In this document: in pieces, positions 1 through 11,613 of the stretch
Numbering within the stretch: the first letter of the stretch is position 1
Layout: the number at the start of each line of letters is the position of its first letter
DNA from: Cladophialophora immunda
Lineage: Eukaryota > Ascomycota > Eurotiomycetes > Chaetothyriales > Herpotrichiellaceae
Length of the DNA stretch: 64,000 bases
Direction: 5' to 3'
Assembly: GCF_000835495.1 (NCBI RefSeq)
Contig: NW_015622545.1
Location: forward strand, 3,488,777-3,552,776
Position numbers and translations under genes: made by a program
The notes under the pieces: model-generated
What the model saw: the letters and a program-made list of their open reading frames with translations, nothing else
Databases searched by the model: none
Told to the model about the DNA's origin: nothing

Positions 1-1320
1 GCCAGAATTCGTATGCTTCCTGGTTGGCCTTGTTGTTGCGTGTCATGTCGTAGTAGTTGTTCATGAGGAATCTGAAGCCTCCCTAGACGTGAGTTGAACA
101 AGAATCAAATCAGCATCCGCCTCTGCATTCTAGCCATAGGAGGGGCCTCTGGGGAATTTAGGTGGGAGTGGGCGGGAGATTTGTGTTGTCTCACCATCCT
201 CCACAGCATTTCGTAGAACTCTTGTCTCTCCTCCTTGGTGTGGTCGAAAGTCAGGTTGTCGCGCCACTGGTAGAGAAACCCGTTGTAGTAGTTGTTGCGC
301 TCGGCGAATCTCTCGGCCAGCCCCTCGACCAGCTTGGCTTGTTCTTCCTTGGTCATGTACACTTGGTTCATGGGGCACGCTAGGTTCGGCGTCCGCTGGA
401 ACATTTCTAGGTGTCCATCTTCTCCGATTTCTCTGGCCCACTGATAACGAACGTAAAAGATATATATGTCAGCCTCCTGGTCAACGTCCCTCCACAGGGA
501 GGTTTTTTAACGGCGTCTTAAGGCGCCGGGGTTTGAGCTTGGTTAGAGGCATGGGTAAGCGACGAACAAAACGAACCTCTTGAGTGATTTGCACGCCAGT
601 GGCGCCAGTCCCGATCACAGCCACCCGCTTCCCCTTGACGTCGACCCCTTCCTTGGGCCAAAAGCTGGAATGATGGATCACGCCCTTGAAGTCCTCCAGG
701 CCTTCCCAGTCCGGGAAGTACCGCTTGGCCGCGAATCCGGTACACGCAGTCCAGTACTTGGTCTGGAACGTTTTGCCAGTCTCGCACCGGATCGTCCACA
801 GGCACGTCTCATCGTCCCACGCCGCCTCGGTGACTTTGGTGTTGAAGACGCAGTCCTTCTTCACGTGGAGGCAGTCCTCTACATGCTGGAAGTATTCGCG
901 CAGCTCCGCGTGGTCGGGGTAGTGCGACGACCAGGTCCAGTCGCGGTACACTTCGGGTATGGAAAGCGCGTAGACCGGATACTGACTGTCCACGCGGGCG
1001 CCAGGGTATCGGTTCCAATACCAGATCCCGCCAAGGTCGGATCCAGCCTTGCGAGTCCCCATGTCAGTATATCGAGATGTTTGGTGATACATCACGCGGG
1101 TGAGGGAAGGAAATACCTCGACAATTTTGGCTTTGAAGCCCCGTTTCCTCAGTTGATAAAGCAAATAGATCCCCGCGAATCCAGCACCCACGATAATCAT
1201 ATCCAGTACCTCATCGCTGCCGTTGACGTGGTCTCCATTCTGTACGACTCCTGCCTCGGACGGCTCATCTGACCCGTTGACGGGGGATGTCGTGTGGCCA
1301 ATATCTCGCTTTATCGGCAT
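1..1320 (-). CDS. Baeyer-Villiger (flavin) monooxygenase, 3' part cut by window edge
   Basis: FAD/NADPH-dependent monooxygenase of the cyclohexanone/steroid Baeyer-Villiger type, inserting oxygen next to a ketone. Exons read 1320-1117, 1047-577, 440-195 and 82-1, leaving the window. Introns are 1116-1048, 576-441 and 194-83; removing the first restores the motif VEAGSDLGGIWYWNRYPG. The N-terminal FAD-binding loop reads IVGAGFAG, the NADPH-binding loop reads VIGTGATG, and the later segment GHLEMFQRTPN is typical of the family. Start is the ATG at 1320; the open frame extends to 1383 but without another ATG. About 252 codons are present of the 530-600 usual for the family, so roughly half the protein lies outside. 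No terminal-oxidation partner is visible. Substrate unknown; BVMOs occur both in secondary-metabolite clusters and in ketone catabolism. Confidence 0.88.
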
Positions 1321-3525
1321 GGCTGGTAGATTGGGGATGGCCTGCCTGGAACCAAGAAAAGAACAACAATTACCCGAGCACAAATCTCGCCTGCGATATT
1401 AGGTTATCGCTCTCCTGAAATGCGAACCTTCATTAGACGATGGAAGAGATGTTTGAAATGAAACAAGAGATAAGTATATCTACAGTGGAGGGGTGCGGAG
1501 ATGCATTGATCGATGGTCGAACTCCTGCGATAGTAGCACGAACATCAGACCGAACAGATGCGGAGACCTCGGCCCCTCAGGCTGATGCCATGGGGTTTAT
1601 CGGTTATCATAATGGAGTCAAGGGTCAGCAGGCTCCTTGGAGGGTCTCAGAAGGTTGTCCAGGACTGCCTCGGGCCTCTCTGATACAGCCAGAGAACCAA
1701 TCATTCTATCAGACCACGTTTGAGACGTCTACCTAGGTATTTATTTCCGGAAACTGTTCTCCGGAGTCGTGGAGCAAAGGTTTTGTCCCCCTCATGCGCC
1801 CCCAATTTTCAAAGGGAGGCGGAGATTTTTGGAGTTGCAGATATAGACCACTTGATTGCCCTGGGCATTTGAGGATGGCGTGCCAGCCTTGGGTGATTTG
1901 CCCCTGCGCTTATGGTGGGTCATCACTTACAGGGACAAGAAGACCATCTTTGACTCTCGGAGAGTGAAGAAGCTCGGTCAGATGGGGAGGCAGCCAGTCA
2001 CAGGCGGGATTGTCAGATGTCTCCTTCTCAAGGCAACCAGCCTTGCAGCCCGTCTCTCACAGTCAGCTGTTCCTATCCCAAAAGTCGACCAGCTAGCCCT
2101 TGCCCGTTGAGGTTATTTTTACTTCTCCTTCTCAGCCAATGGAGCTTGCGTTGAACGAAAGATATATCCATGTTGACCAACCCCTACCCAAAGCTCGGAC
2201 CAATGGACACGGATAGCATTGGAGAGGTTGAAAGGCACCAAGCACCAAGCGAAAATCGTCAGAGGCAGTAATGGCCGAGGCTGCGGGGAGACGGAACACA
2301 TCCATCATGTACGTTTGTATACCGAGTACACCCTGCCGTCTTCGATTTATGGTAGTAGGTCAGCCCATACATGTAATGTCAGACATATCAGCCATGTGTG
2401 ACACCCACATAGCACCGCACAAATGGTGGCAATGCATGCAATAATTTTAATCAGCACAACAATGGACGACTTTGCTAGAAGCTGCGAGCACAAAGCCTGA
2501 ACATTGGGTCCCGGCCTTGCAGAGGCACAGAGGGTGGGCGTTGAAGGTCGATCAAGGCCTTTCTGAAGGAGCATTTAAGTAGCCCTCGAGCCCGTTACTG
2601 GTGGCTAGAGCCCTAGGCGTTGCAGCCCACCAACATGTTCCCCACCAGAGGTTATCTTCAGCTTAGCTGAGAGTCTCCTCATTGCTTAGCGTTGATCCTG
2701 ATCTTTCAGCAGAGTCAGCTCAGTATCTCAACCTCATGGCGGGAGCTGAGAGAATCAACCTGATAACCAATGAAACACCCACAAAGGGCCGCATAAATGT
2801 GCGGCATTGAGACCTTGCAGAAAGGTTCTGCAGATGGGCTCAATGAAGGATCGTTTCGAGTAATTCTGGCCGTCCAAGAAGACATGCAATCTACCCCTGA
2901 GTTGTCCGTCGAGCCCGAGGAAGCTTCTACGGCTGCTGTACGAAAAATATGCGATTTTTTTGTCCGGGCCGCAGTCCGATGGATCAAATAGACGTTGGAG
3001 TCTCCGTCCTGGACTATAGCGAAGAGCAGAAGGAAGGCTTCCGAACACTACTCACAGATTTGAGCCGCCTATCTCACATCTGTTCTGTCTAAGTCGTGGA
3101 TTTCTACGACATTCTCATAAGGCCACTCCTGCAGGTCCTAAAATACAGATATACCGAATTCGACCCCCGGGAGTCCAAGTTTGAGAGCCAGTATCAACTT
3201 GAGGCCCATGTCACGTTCCGTGAACCGGCCAATATACATCTGTTCTAATCAGCTTGCGGCCACCGTTGGAATGTACTTGTCAAACTCCAACGAAAAAAGA
3301 GTTACCCTTGCTAGGCTATCCCATGGCGGGCCTGAATAGGCACATTTCACGAACGTGGACGGCAATCGTTGGCAATAGAAGTATACCCAGATAGACGGTG
3401 AAGAGCTTCTAACCTTAAGCATTCCAGAAAACAGACACAATCACAAAGCATTAATGTACACTGGAGAGATCCGACCGCGCGCAAATGCCCACCATCAGAC
3501 ACAGCGAAGGAATCGGGTATCCAAA
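1321..3525. other. Intergenic stretch, with a possible decayed coding relic at 2797-3250
   Basis: No intact gene is visible here. The part next to 1320 is the BVMO promoter; it contains two TCCGGA palindromes, at 1746-1751 and 1760-1765. On the plus strand 2797-2988 is open, and after one frame change 2980-3245 reads as coherent protein-like sequence (for example DFYDILIRPLLQVLKYRY) interrupted by a stop near 3092. I read this as a pseudogene fragment of unknown family. The remainder shows only short chance frames. Confidence 0.4.
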
Positions 3526-4401
3526 TCACCAGAAATGCATCCGGACAGTGCGGCGGTCAGACTGGGCGAAGTTGACAAGAATCGTCGCCATCATCGTTCC
3601 CCCCCCCGTGATACTGGTATATCCACCTTGTCTCTTGGCCTTTCGCAATTGAAGTCCGAACAGGCTCAAAGTCAGCACCTCCAGGGCTGCAACCACCACG
3701 GCGATGTTAAAGCAGTAATTCTGGAGAAACATCAGCAACAAAGATCGCTGCGGAACCATGTCTTAACGGGCCGACGTACCAGTTCGACGCACATGGCCTG
3801 GAACGACATCTTCCCATTCACGAGATACTTGTGCGAGCATGACCAGGACCAAAGGGTCCAGTTCCTCTCCCCCTTGTTGTCCTGAAGCTTGAAGTACACC
3901 GCGGCGGTGACCCATATCGCGATACCCACGAGGGAAGTGAGGAACAAACCCCAGGTGTGCCAGGTAGATTCTCGGAGACGGTAGCCCTGGGTGGAACGCA
4001 AACATGATCAATGGAAGAAGAAGAAGGAGCAGGATGGATGGCTGACTCACCCCTCGAAGCAACGTTAAAAGTGCAATTATCTGTACGACCATCGCAATCA
4101 CCGCCACCGAGAGCATGATCCACGTGGGAATCAGATTCATCTGCGCCGGCCACCCTCGCATGCGGATGCCGTGCGGCTGCATGAGGATGTCGTTCCGCGT
4201 CGTGTACCAGACTACCGCTGCGTGAGCCAGGACGCCCACGATGGACGCTCCGACCGTGAGGGTGATAAGCCTGATCACCACGCGAAGGAGATTCGGCCGA
4301 GCCAGTGCTCTTTTCTTTGCAGAGCGTTCAAGTTCGTGACTGGCACCGACACCAGCGTGAGGGGACTGGCCGTGAGTATTGAGGTGTCGGAGCGGTTCCA
4401 T
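3526..4401 (-). CDS. Four-helix integral membrane protein, unknown function
   Basis: Three exons (4401-4051, 3986-3780, 3720-3526) give 250 residues. Introns 4050-3987 and 3779-3721 have GTGAGT...CAG and GTACGT...CAG borders and are both phase 0. Hydrophobic segments lie at about residues 37-60 (LITLTVGASIVGVLAHAAVV), 85-112, 128-148 and 187-208. A cytosolic, Arg/Lys-rich N-terminus of about 35 residues precedes them. The four-helix layout resembles fungal MARVEL-type or similar small membrane proteins, but I recognise no signature. The last 40 residues are less certain: a GTATCA site near 3610 could be a further donor, giving a shorter tail. Start ATG at 4401. Confidence 0.62.
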
Positions 4402-5075
4402 TGAAATACTGTTCAGTTGCTATGTCAAGTTGTTTCAAGGTGAGTTAGGGATAGTAGCAGTCGACCTGGAGCGCCTTCTGCTGAACGTTAACAGCATCAG
4501 CTTGATATACTTACCTAGATACTGACTGCCAAGGCCAGGGGTTTGTGGCTATTCCCATCAGACTTTTTTGTTTTCTATTGCGATGCTCCTCCGGCTGTGG
4601 CTCGCTAACAAGTGGCCGTGAGATGCCCCAGACGCCGAGCGACGCCCTTTTCCCTGTTCAATCTCGTTGCGCAGCGCTGGGCCAATCGACAGCCGGGCCA
4701 AGGCTGTGAGGCTGAGGGCCGAAGCCCCTTAGTTGCATTTGCTAATCAGCCTTGTCGGTTAGACCACCAAGTGCACTTCTGCTTTGGGAACTGTACTATT
4801 TTTTCTCGCGACAAGTCCATCTTGCCCTGCGCGATTATGAAGCCAAGTCCAGACGCCCGAGGAGGCAGCCCGCTCTTGTTCTGAACTTGGGAATGCGGCG
4901 ACTAATGCGAGCGGTCAGTCTGAGACGCGTGCTGATACTTCATCTTTGATCTCTGGAGATTGCATAAGTAGGTGTGCGCCGTAGACAGCCCGACACTCAA
5001 GTCCTTATTCTCTACAGCATTCAAGCCAGATTGACTCACACACAGTTTCCATCATCCTCACTTGGATTATCAACC
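4402..5075. other. Divergent promoter region
   Basis: This 674-base stretch lies between the membrane-protein gene (leftwards) and the secreted-protein gene (rightwards), and so should hold both promoters. Short open frames are present, but none resembles a protein. No long repeat or RNA gene is seen. Confidence 0.4.
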
Positions 5076-6443
5076 ATGTTTCTTTCGTCCATGCTCGGCT
5101 TTCTTTTCCTCGCACTTGCTTCCGCGAAAAACCACACTGGGGGTTTACTCCTGACGCGCCAGGAGGTATGCAACCCTTCCGACCAACCGGTGAAAGCATG
5201 CGGAACGACAGACCTGTCAACAGCCAGCTGGTCGTCGTTCAAGATCGATGACTTTTTATCCAGCTTTGTCCAAACATTTGGCGCCGGGACGTCTACCGAT
5301 ATCGGCTTCCCGGGATATTTCGTCAAACAGAACCTCCTGCCCGGCGAGTCTTTCCTCTTTGATTGCTCAGTCATCGGTTCTGACTTGTGCAAACACCCAA
5401 TTGGGGTGAATCCAACAGTGGGAACCGACTGCGCATTCAAAGACATTCCCAATGTCGGCAACGAGGTGTGCGGCAAATACGTGTCGCCTCAGGCGGGATT
5501 CGTGGTGGAGAACTTCATTCGGTTCCACCAAGCAGTGTCGAATAACTTCTTCGCCATTGAAGACGCTGGATCTGCCATTCTGAAGTCCAACTTCATCAAT
5601 GATGTCGTTGACGGGCTCTCCGAGGAGCAAGGCAACATCCTGGAAGCCGTGTTCGAGGCAATTGCAGGATTCGTTCTTGGGATCCTACCCTTCGGAAGGG
5701 CCTTCACACTCGGGGTCACGCTTTTCAAAAACCTGGATCGCATATACTCTCTGGCTGGAGACGACAAGGCCTTGAGCGGGCCGTTGGACGTTGTTCGCAC
5801 GATTGCTGCGAACGAGGCAATCCAGGACCTCGCAGAGCGAACCAAGGATCAGCTACAACGACAAGTCCAAGAGATTGTGGACAGTTCGCAGAAGCGCATG
5901 CAGGAGTCGATCGACATCGTCTTCGGGACGGGACCAAACTCGGCGTCAGGCCAGCCCGGAAGTGAAGCCCAAGACAACTTCGCATTTGGCCTGGCTCAAA
6001 GCGGAGCTTTCTTGGACGCCGTTGCCTCTCGCGAGGAGCTTGCTGCAGTCATGGAGACGAACCTGAAGAACTGGATTGTGAGCTCCACCATTACCGGCAT
6101 GGATTGGAACGTCGTGCTGGACCCTACTCCCTATGAAGATGACCCGGCTGACGTGGGTGGTGTTTGTCGGAAAGCAATGAAAGGTATTCCCTTTATACTT
6201 GGAACCCAATGTGCCGAGTTTCGCAGAGGAGGCTTCGATAGCCCCAAGCCCGAGAATCCTGCCGTTCTCGAATCGTTGATTGATGTTGCAGAGGCTATCC
6301 GCAATGCAGAGGAATGCAACGGAGGAAGTCCAAACTGGCAATCCGTAGTCGACGGGACCGACAACTCCGCGACCTCGCTGCCACGATGCTTGTATACTTT
6401 TCCTGTCATAAGTATCGCCAATAGAATAACGGACGGCGTGTGA
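5076..6443 (+). CDS. Secreted protein of unknown function
   Basis: Single-exon gene of 455 residues starting at the ATG at 5076; the frame is open further upstream, but that part has no other ATG supported by context. The N-terminus is a clear secretion signal (MFLSSMLGFLFLALASA), followed by a Cys-containing mature protein (VCNPSDQPVKACG, FDCSVIGSDLC, DCAF, EVCGKY, GVCRKA, TQCAEF, EECNG). A central hydrophobic stretch near residues 190-215 (EAIAGFVLGILPFGRAFTLG) precedes a helical, Gln/Glu-rich segment (ERTKDQLQRQVQEIVDSSQKR). I recognise no catalytic motif. The arrangement suggests an extracellular or cell-wall protein, possibly membrane-interacting, but no function can be assigned. It lies next to the metabolic group yet has no obvious link with it. 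Confidence 0.75.
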   Translation: MFLSSMLGFLFLALASAKNHTGGLLLTRQEVCNPSDQPVKACGTTDLSTASWSSFKIDDFLSSFVQTFGAGTSTDIGFPGYFVKQNLLPGESFLFDCSVIGSDLCKHPIGVNPTVGTDCAFKDIPNVGNEVCGKYVSPQAGFVVENFIRFHQAVSNNFFAIEDAGSAILKSNFINDVVDGLSEEQGNILEAVFEAIAGFVLGILPFGRAFTLGVTLFKNLDRIYSLAGDDKALSGPLDVVRTIAANEAIQDLAERTKDQLQRQVQEIVDSSQKRMQESIDIVFGTGPNSASGQPGSEAQDNFAFGLAQSGAFLDAVASREELAAVMETNLKNWIVSSTITGMDWNVVLDPTPYEDDPADVGGVCRKAMKGIPFILGTQCAEFRRGGFDSPKPENPAVLESLIDVAEAIRNAEECNGGSPNWQSVVDGTDNSATSLPRCLYTFPVISIANRITDGV

Positions 6444-7366
6444 AAGGTGATCACTAGATTTAGTTATCGTATATACAAACCTTTCAAAACGTGGATGGTC
6501 ACTCATCGAGATGGTGTCAGGGATAAAGCTGCTCGCTGCTCGCTGCTCAAGTGCGGCTCACCCGAGCCCTCGCTGCTTTTATAGGTCCTCACTAGAAGCG
6601 CTTTTAAAACTCCCTCCCACACTCCTCTAGCCGTCTACTCACCTTGTACACACCCGTCACTCAACCCTCACTCACCCTCGTGACCTCGTCGTGACGGTGT
6701 CATTCCTCCCAAGTCCTAGTACTTTCCCTTCTCTATTCCTCTATCTTCTCTACAGGTGTAGCAAATTCTCCTCATTGGACATGGCATGCCACAAATCTCC
6801 TAGGCGGTCGTGCTTCTGTCATCGCCCAGACCCAACCAAGCAGTTCCATCATCCTCAACTTCAAATCACCAGGAGATTCCATATCGGCTGAAGCACTACG
6901 AGAGCAGAAGTTAGTTGGTCTGTTCGAGGAGACTGGTGCAGCTGTCCACGGGGAAATTGGAAAATGGCCAAGATAAACTCAAGCAGCAGGAAAAGCACAA
7001 AGCGGATCTGACGGAGAACCCGGATCCGATATATGAGAGCATATCTCACTGGTGCAAGCGACGATTCATGTCAGTGAGACAGCGTTAAGGAAGCTACGGA
7101 GGCCGGAGAATACTAAGCGTGCATGGGAAGACAATGGAAGATATATACTGGACCAAGCTGGGGGAATTCGCTGACACATGCACTGTGTGGTCTTCAGCCG
7201 CTGCTGGCAGCTATCAGACTCTTGGCCGAGTTGCCATGCCATTCTTGACTTGTGAACATATCGCGAGTCCTGGCTTCCGATTTGAGGCTTGCCAGACTAC
7301 CTGTGTGACGAGGCAATAACGCATTTCCAGTCTGCGGCTTCCGGACAATTTGTTCTGACCTACGCA
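6444..7366. other. Intergenic stretch with weak coding relic
   Basis: There is no intact gene between the secreted protein and the convergent cyclase gene. Between about 6900 and 7160 on the plus strand, protein-like fragments appear in alternating frames (LVGLFEETGAAVHGEIGKWP, then LTENPDPIYESISHW, then SETALRKLRRPENTKRAW). They are separated by stops and frame shifts, suggesting a decayed exon of unknown family. The part near 6540-6700 is pyrimidine-rich and holds nothing I can name. Confidence 0.3.
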
Positions 7367-8470
7367 TCAGAGGATAGCCACTACGTTGGGAGTCGAACCA
7401 ACGCCACCAAACACGTTCAGAGGCGCGCTGGTGAGCAGAAACGACCACTGCCTCCTCTGCAAACATACCTCTGACAGTCTTTCCAGATCCCAGAGTTCGC
7501 CGATGGGTGTGCCCCAATGGCCCAGCAGCCATTCATGAAGATTCACCTTGCCCTCGACGCCGAAGGTGATGGGTTGGCTCTCGAAGGCGATGGTGTCCCC
7601 GGCAACTGCCGCAAAGTGGTGATTCCACAGCCACTTGACCGATCTCATGGACGCTTCGACCCCAATGAAGGCAGACCGCTGCATCGACGCCTGTCGCTCT
7701 TCTTTGCCTGCATGCTTGTGCCAGGCCGTGAAGCCGGATCGGACGATGAGGATGTCCCCATCACAGAACTGCACATTCTGGTACTGTGCAACTTGATCTA
7801 GTTCATCGGTTGAAATGGAGAAGGTTGAATTGGCAGCAACGGCAGGCTTGCCTGTCTGCTTGCGCCACGCGTGGTAATCGAGGAGCACGCCTCGACCCAC
7901 GATTCCCCCCCTTTCGGCCCATCCTGCTCGAATCCATCGATTAACCGTCGATACCCCAAAATCTCGATCAAGACTCATACTCACGGTGAATTCCCAGGCG
8001 CCCGTCTTCGAGGTTTTCGTCAATGACTCGGTGCTCCATCCCATTGTAATACAAGCCACAATGCTGGACAGCGATATGTCTCAGACCATCCCATTGAGAA
8101 CTACTTTGCGTGTTGAACGTGACCACATCATCATGGCCGGTTACTTCATCGGGTGTGCCCTTCAGCCGCTCTCTGAAGTCGATGATCTGGTGCCCAAACG
8201 GCTCGCGGCCAACTATGCGTTCCCCAAAGTGGTCTAAACGGAGGTCCAGTTGGACTGAGATGCCGGCCTTGACCTCCTGCACCGCCTGCCTGACGACCTC
8301 GGGTGTGAGGTAGTTCAGGGCTGTCCTCTTGTGAGGCGCGATTCAACGGAGAGACATCGGTCTGACTTACTGCCCAGTTCATCGTCTTTTCCCCACAGTC
8401 CCCAGGCATTGCCTTGAGGCTGTCCCTCAACCTTTGGCAACGAGTCAAAATCTGGAAATGGTATGGGCAT
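7367..8470 (-). CDS. Cyclase-family protein (kynurenine-formamidase-like metal hydrolase)
   Basis: Three exons (8470-8371, 8320-7985, 7923-7367) give 330 residues. Introns 8370-8321 (GTAAGT...CAG) and 7984-7924 (GTGAGT...CAG) restore DELGTLNYLTPEVVRQAV and GIHRWAERGGIVGRGVLLDY, both hallmarks of the fungal branch of the cyclase superfamily. Further family blocks are SQWDGLRHIAVQ with the putative metal-binding Asp and His, CDGDILIVRSGF, and the C-terminal WLLGHWGTPIGELWDLE and TSAPLNVFGGVGSTPN. Length is normal for the family. Members hydrolyse amides or lactone-like bonds (kynurenine formamidase is the named example), but fungal paralogues are mostly uncharacterised. The gene is divergent from the sugar transporter, sharing about 1.08 kb, which suggests joint expression. 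Start ATG at 8470, in a typical MPIPFPDFDSLP beginning. Confidence 0.9.
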
Positions 8471-9547
8471 GATTGTTGTTGGAGGGCGGCGACAGTTGCT
8501 GTCACGACCTACGGACCTAGCCCTGCCGAAATATAGGAGGATACGCAGATCAGCTACTGAGGACGGCTGGTCGGAATTCCGCAGATCAAGTTTGGCTCTC
8601 GGGTAATCAAGGTAGGCTTACTACGGTGTGGAAGGAGTGAGAGGCCATGCTATGAACAGCGCGTGCTTTGGCAGCCGGTCTGGAAATGGGACTCGGAATA
8701 GATGGCTGTGCAGCCGGAGGCGCTGCTGCTACGTCTTGACAATCTTCTTTTCTCGGCTCCTGCTGCTCTGTTGGCGAATAGCACACTATTCAGCCCACAC
8801 CGAGACCGCTATGCACTCGTGCAGCATCACTTGTCACGCTTTGCAGCCAGACCACCGACTACCCTCGTGCCCGGCTTGTTCTGGGGAAGCCAGGGGACCG
8901 ACCTGGAATCGCTGGTCATCAGTCTTCTTTCCGGGTTACCACCGACTTCTCGAAGCCACCAGGTTAACGCCCCTTGCACTGTACCCACAGAACAATACCA
9001 TACCAACAAACAACGCTGAAAACCACCGGCTCGGGGATCTTTCGCCTCATGCAAATTTCACGTGACCGGCACCGACGAAGAGGCTTTCCCTTATCAACCC
9101 CTCGTCGCCAGCCGCTCGAGCCGAAACTTCAGCATCGCACGGGATATCGAGTGGAGATGATGAGGTCATGCGTGCTCTTCAGATCCCATGTTTACGTCCA
9201 TGTTCGCTCCCCTGGCTCAGTGGACACAACTATCCACGACCCCATAGAGCAAGGTCGAGTGCGGGATGGGGACCCCATGGAGAAAAACCCTGCTCTCGGT
9301 TGGGCCAAACTGCCAAACTGCCCGGCGCCGGTGCCACCATTTCCCAGCGGCACATGCCGATTTTCCGCGTATAAACCTCCATCTGAGCAATCCGTGATAT
9401 AAAATGCCACATTCCCAATAAAAGCAATTCCCCAGGAATGGCCCTAGTCGTCCCTTTGATCAAAAGAATTCTGACCCTATCTCTCATCAGGAGAAGCGCA
9501 ACACACGCATAGTCCTCTTCACGAGAACCCCTCCCATCTCTTTCAAT
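8471..9547. promoter_or_regulatory. Shared divergent promoter of the cyclase and sugar-transporter genes
   Basis: This noncoding interval of 1077 bases lies between two divergent starts. On the transporter side it contains TATAAA at 9370-9375 and the palindrome CCGGCGCCGG at 9322-9331, about 216 bases before the transporter ATG. Small open frames on both strands look like chance. Confidence 0.5.
9322..9331. promoter_or_regulatory. Candidate regulator site CCGGCGCCGG
   Basis: Perfect 10-base palindrome, which can be read as CCG-N4-CGG, a spacing compatible with a Zn2Cys6 dimer site. The same decamer occurs at 12309-12318 and 17345-17354, all within this metabolic group. Confidence 0.4.
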
Positions 9548-11613
9548 ATGAGCATCTTCTTCAAGAAGCCGGCAGATGCTGCGGGCTCTACCGCCGTCGC
9601 CCTCTTCGTCGGCCTGTTCGTCGCCTTTGGTGGCGTTCTGTTTGGTTATGATATCGGCTATATCAGTGGCATTCTTGCTATGGAGTGAGTGCGCCACCTT
9701 CTTTCGCGTCGTGGACCGGGTGTTGCCGTGGTTTTCTAACAGGACTTTCACCAGTTATTGGAAAACTCATTTCTCCACGGGTTATCGAGATGAGACTGGG
9801 GAGCTCAACGTGACCGCCGGCCAGCAGTCCCTGATCGTGTCGATTCTGTCGGCGGGGACATTTGCCGGTGCACTCCTGAGCTCTCCCATTGCGGATTATA
9901 TCGGCCGCCGCAAGGCTTTGATGGCTGACAGCTGTGTTTTCATGTTTGGTAATGTCATTCAGACGGCAGCCACCTCGATTCCGCTTTTCCTCGCGGGACG
10001 ATTCTTTGCAGGTAACAGGGCCCGGATCCCCAGACACATCGTTGCCTCTGCTCACCCACACATCAACCAGGTCTGGGAGTCGGCCTGCTCAGTGCAACCA
10101 TCCCGCTTTACCAAGCCGAGACGTCGCCCAAGTGGCTCCGGGGCGCCGTCATTGGATCATACCAACTCTTCATCACTGTTGGCATGTTCACGGCCGGCAT
10201 CGTCGACAACGCCACCAAGAATAGAGACGACACGGGGTCGTACCGCATCCCGATCGGCATCCAATTCATCTTCGCCCTCATCATCTTCTTTGGTGCCATG
10301 CTTCTTCCTGAGACACCCCGCCAGCGGGTGCGCGAGCGTAAATTTGACGAGGCAGCGCGGAGCCTATCGCGCCTGAGACGGCTGGATATCAATCATCCAG
10401 CCATCGTGGACGAATTGGCCGAAATCAGAGGGAATCACGAATATGAAATGTCGTTGGGCTCTGCCTCGTATTTGACCTGTTTCCGCAAGCCGATCCGCAA
10501 GAGACTCATCTCGGGGATTTGTCTGCAGGCTCTGCAGCAACTGACAGGCGTACGTCTTGCCACATGAGCACATGTCTTTCCATCGGCACCATCCTCATCC
10601 ATTTCCAGCCAGATCAAGTTCTCGACTGTTGATGTTTATCCACTAATGTCATTGGTAAAACAGATCAATTTCATCTTCTACTACGGAACAACCTATTTCC
10701 AACGCACTGGCATCTCAAACCCTTTCCTCGTGACCGTCATCTGCGACGTCTGCAACATCGTCGGTGTCTTCCCGGGTCTCTATTTAGTCGAGAGATGGGG
10801 CCGCCGGCCGCTCCTGATAATGGGCGCCCTGGGCATGGCCGCATGCGAGTTCATCGTGGCCGCTATCGGCGTCACGTTACCCGACAGCACCACGGCGAAC
10901 TCGGTCGTCATCGCCTTTGTGTGTTTTTACATTGTCTTCTTCGAACTGAGGTATGTTGACGAGAAAGGGGGAGAGGCCTGCGTTCTCCAATCTCCCTCGA
11001 AAAGGGTCTGGACTCTTTTGCTAACTCTGATTTTTCGTCTTCTACAGCTGGGGTCCCGGCGCATGGGTCGTCACCGGCGAGATTTTCCCGCTCAAGACCC
11101 GTGCCAAAGCCTTGGGAATGACTTCGTCTAGCAACTGGTTGCTCAACTGGGCTCTGGCTTATGCGACCCCATACATGGTCAATCCGGGCAAGGGCAACGC
11201 CAACTTGGGATCCAAGGTGTTCTTCATCTGGGGCGCTCTGTGTGTCTTGTGTGCTGTTTTCGTGCAGTTCTGCATCTACGAAACCAAGGGTATGTCCCTC
11301 TCCCTCCTTACATGCCTCACTTTGATTCCATGGCATCTTGTGGGACGAAAAGGTTTCTAACATAATCGCGCCGCGTGTCTCCGGTGTCACAGGTCTCTCC
11401 CTGGAACAAGTCGACGAACTTTACGAGAAAGTGCCGCACGCGTGGCAGTCTGCCGGATTCGTGCCGACGGTCAGCTTCGCCGAGGTCCAGCAACGCAGCA
11501 TGTCGCTTGTAGACAACGACAAGCCTGAGAAGACCGAAACGGAGATTGCCATCTCGGATGTGTCCTTCGTGATGAATGGGGAAAGAGCCATGCAGTTTCC
11601 CCCAATGTCTTAG
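9548..11613 (+). CDS. MFS sugar transporter (hexose-porter type)
   Basis: Plasma-membrane monosaccharide:proton symporter of the sugar-porter family, 540 residues. Exons are 9548-9684, 9755-10011, 10071-10549, 10664-10950, 11048-11289 and 11393-11613; all five introns are GT-AG and keep frame. Family signatures are GYDIGYISGI in helix 1, DYIGRRKAL after helix 2, RFFAGLGVGLLSATIPLYQ with the following AETSPKWLRGA, LPETPRQR after helix 6, INFIFYYGTTYF in helix 7, GPGAWVVTGEIFPLKTRAK in helix 10, and the C-terminal YETKGLSLEQVDELYEK. It is the expected twelve-helix protein of normal length. Divergent from the cyclase gene and carrying the CCGGCGCCGG element in its promoter, it is the likely uptake step of the neighbouring pathway. 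The transported sugar cannot be told from sequence; a sugar acid such as quinate is also possible. Confidence 0.93.

Noticed and set aside
580..1272. Long plus-strand frame of 230 codons opposite the BVMO.
   Set aside because: Shadow of the GC-rich coding exon; the minus strand carries the conserved BVMO motifs.
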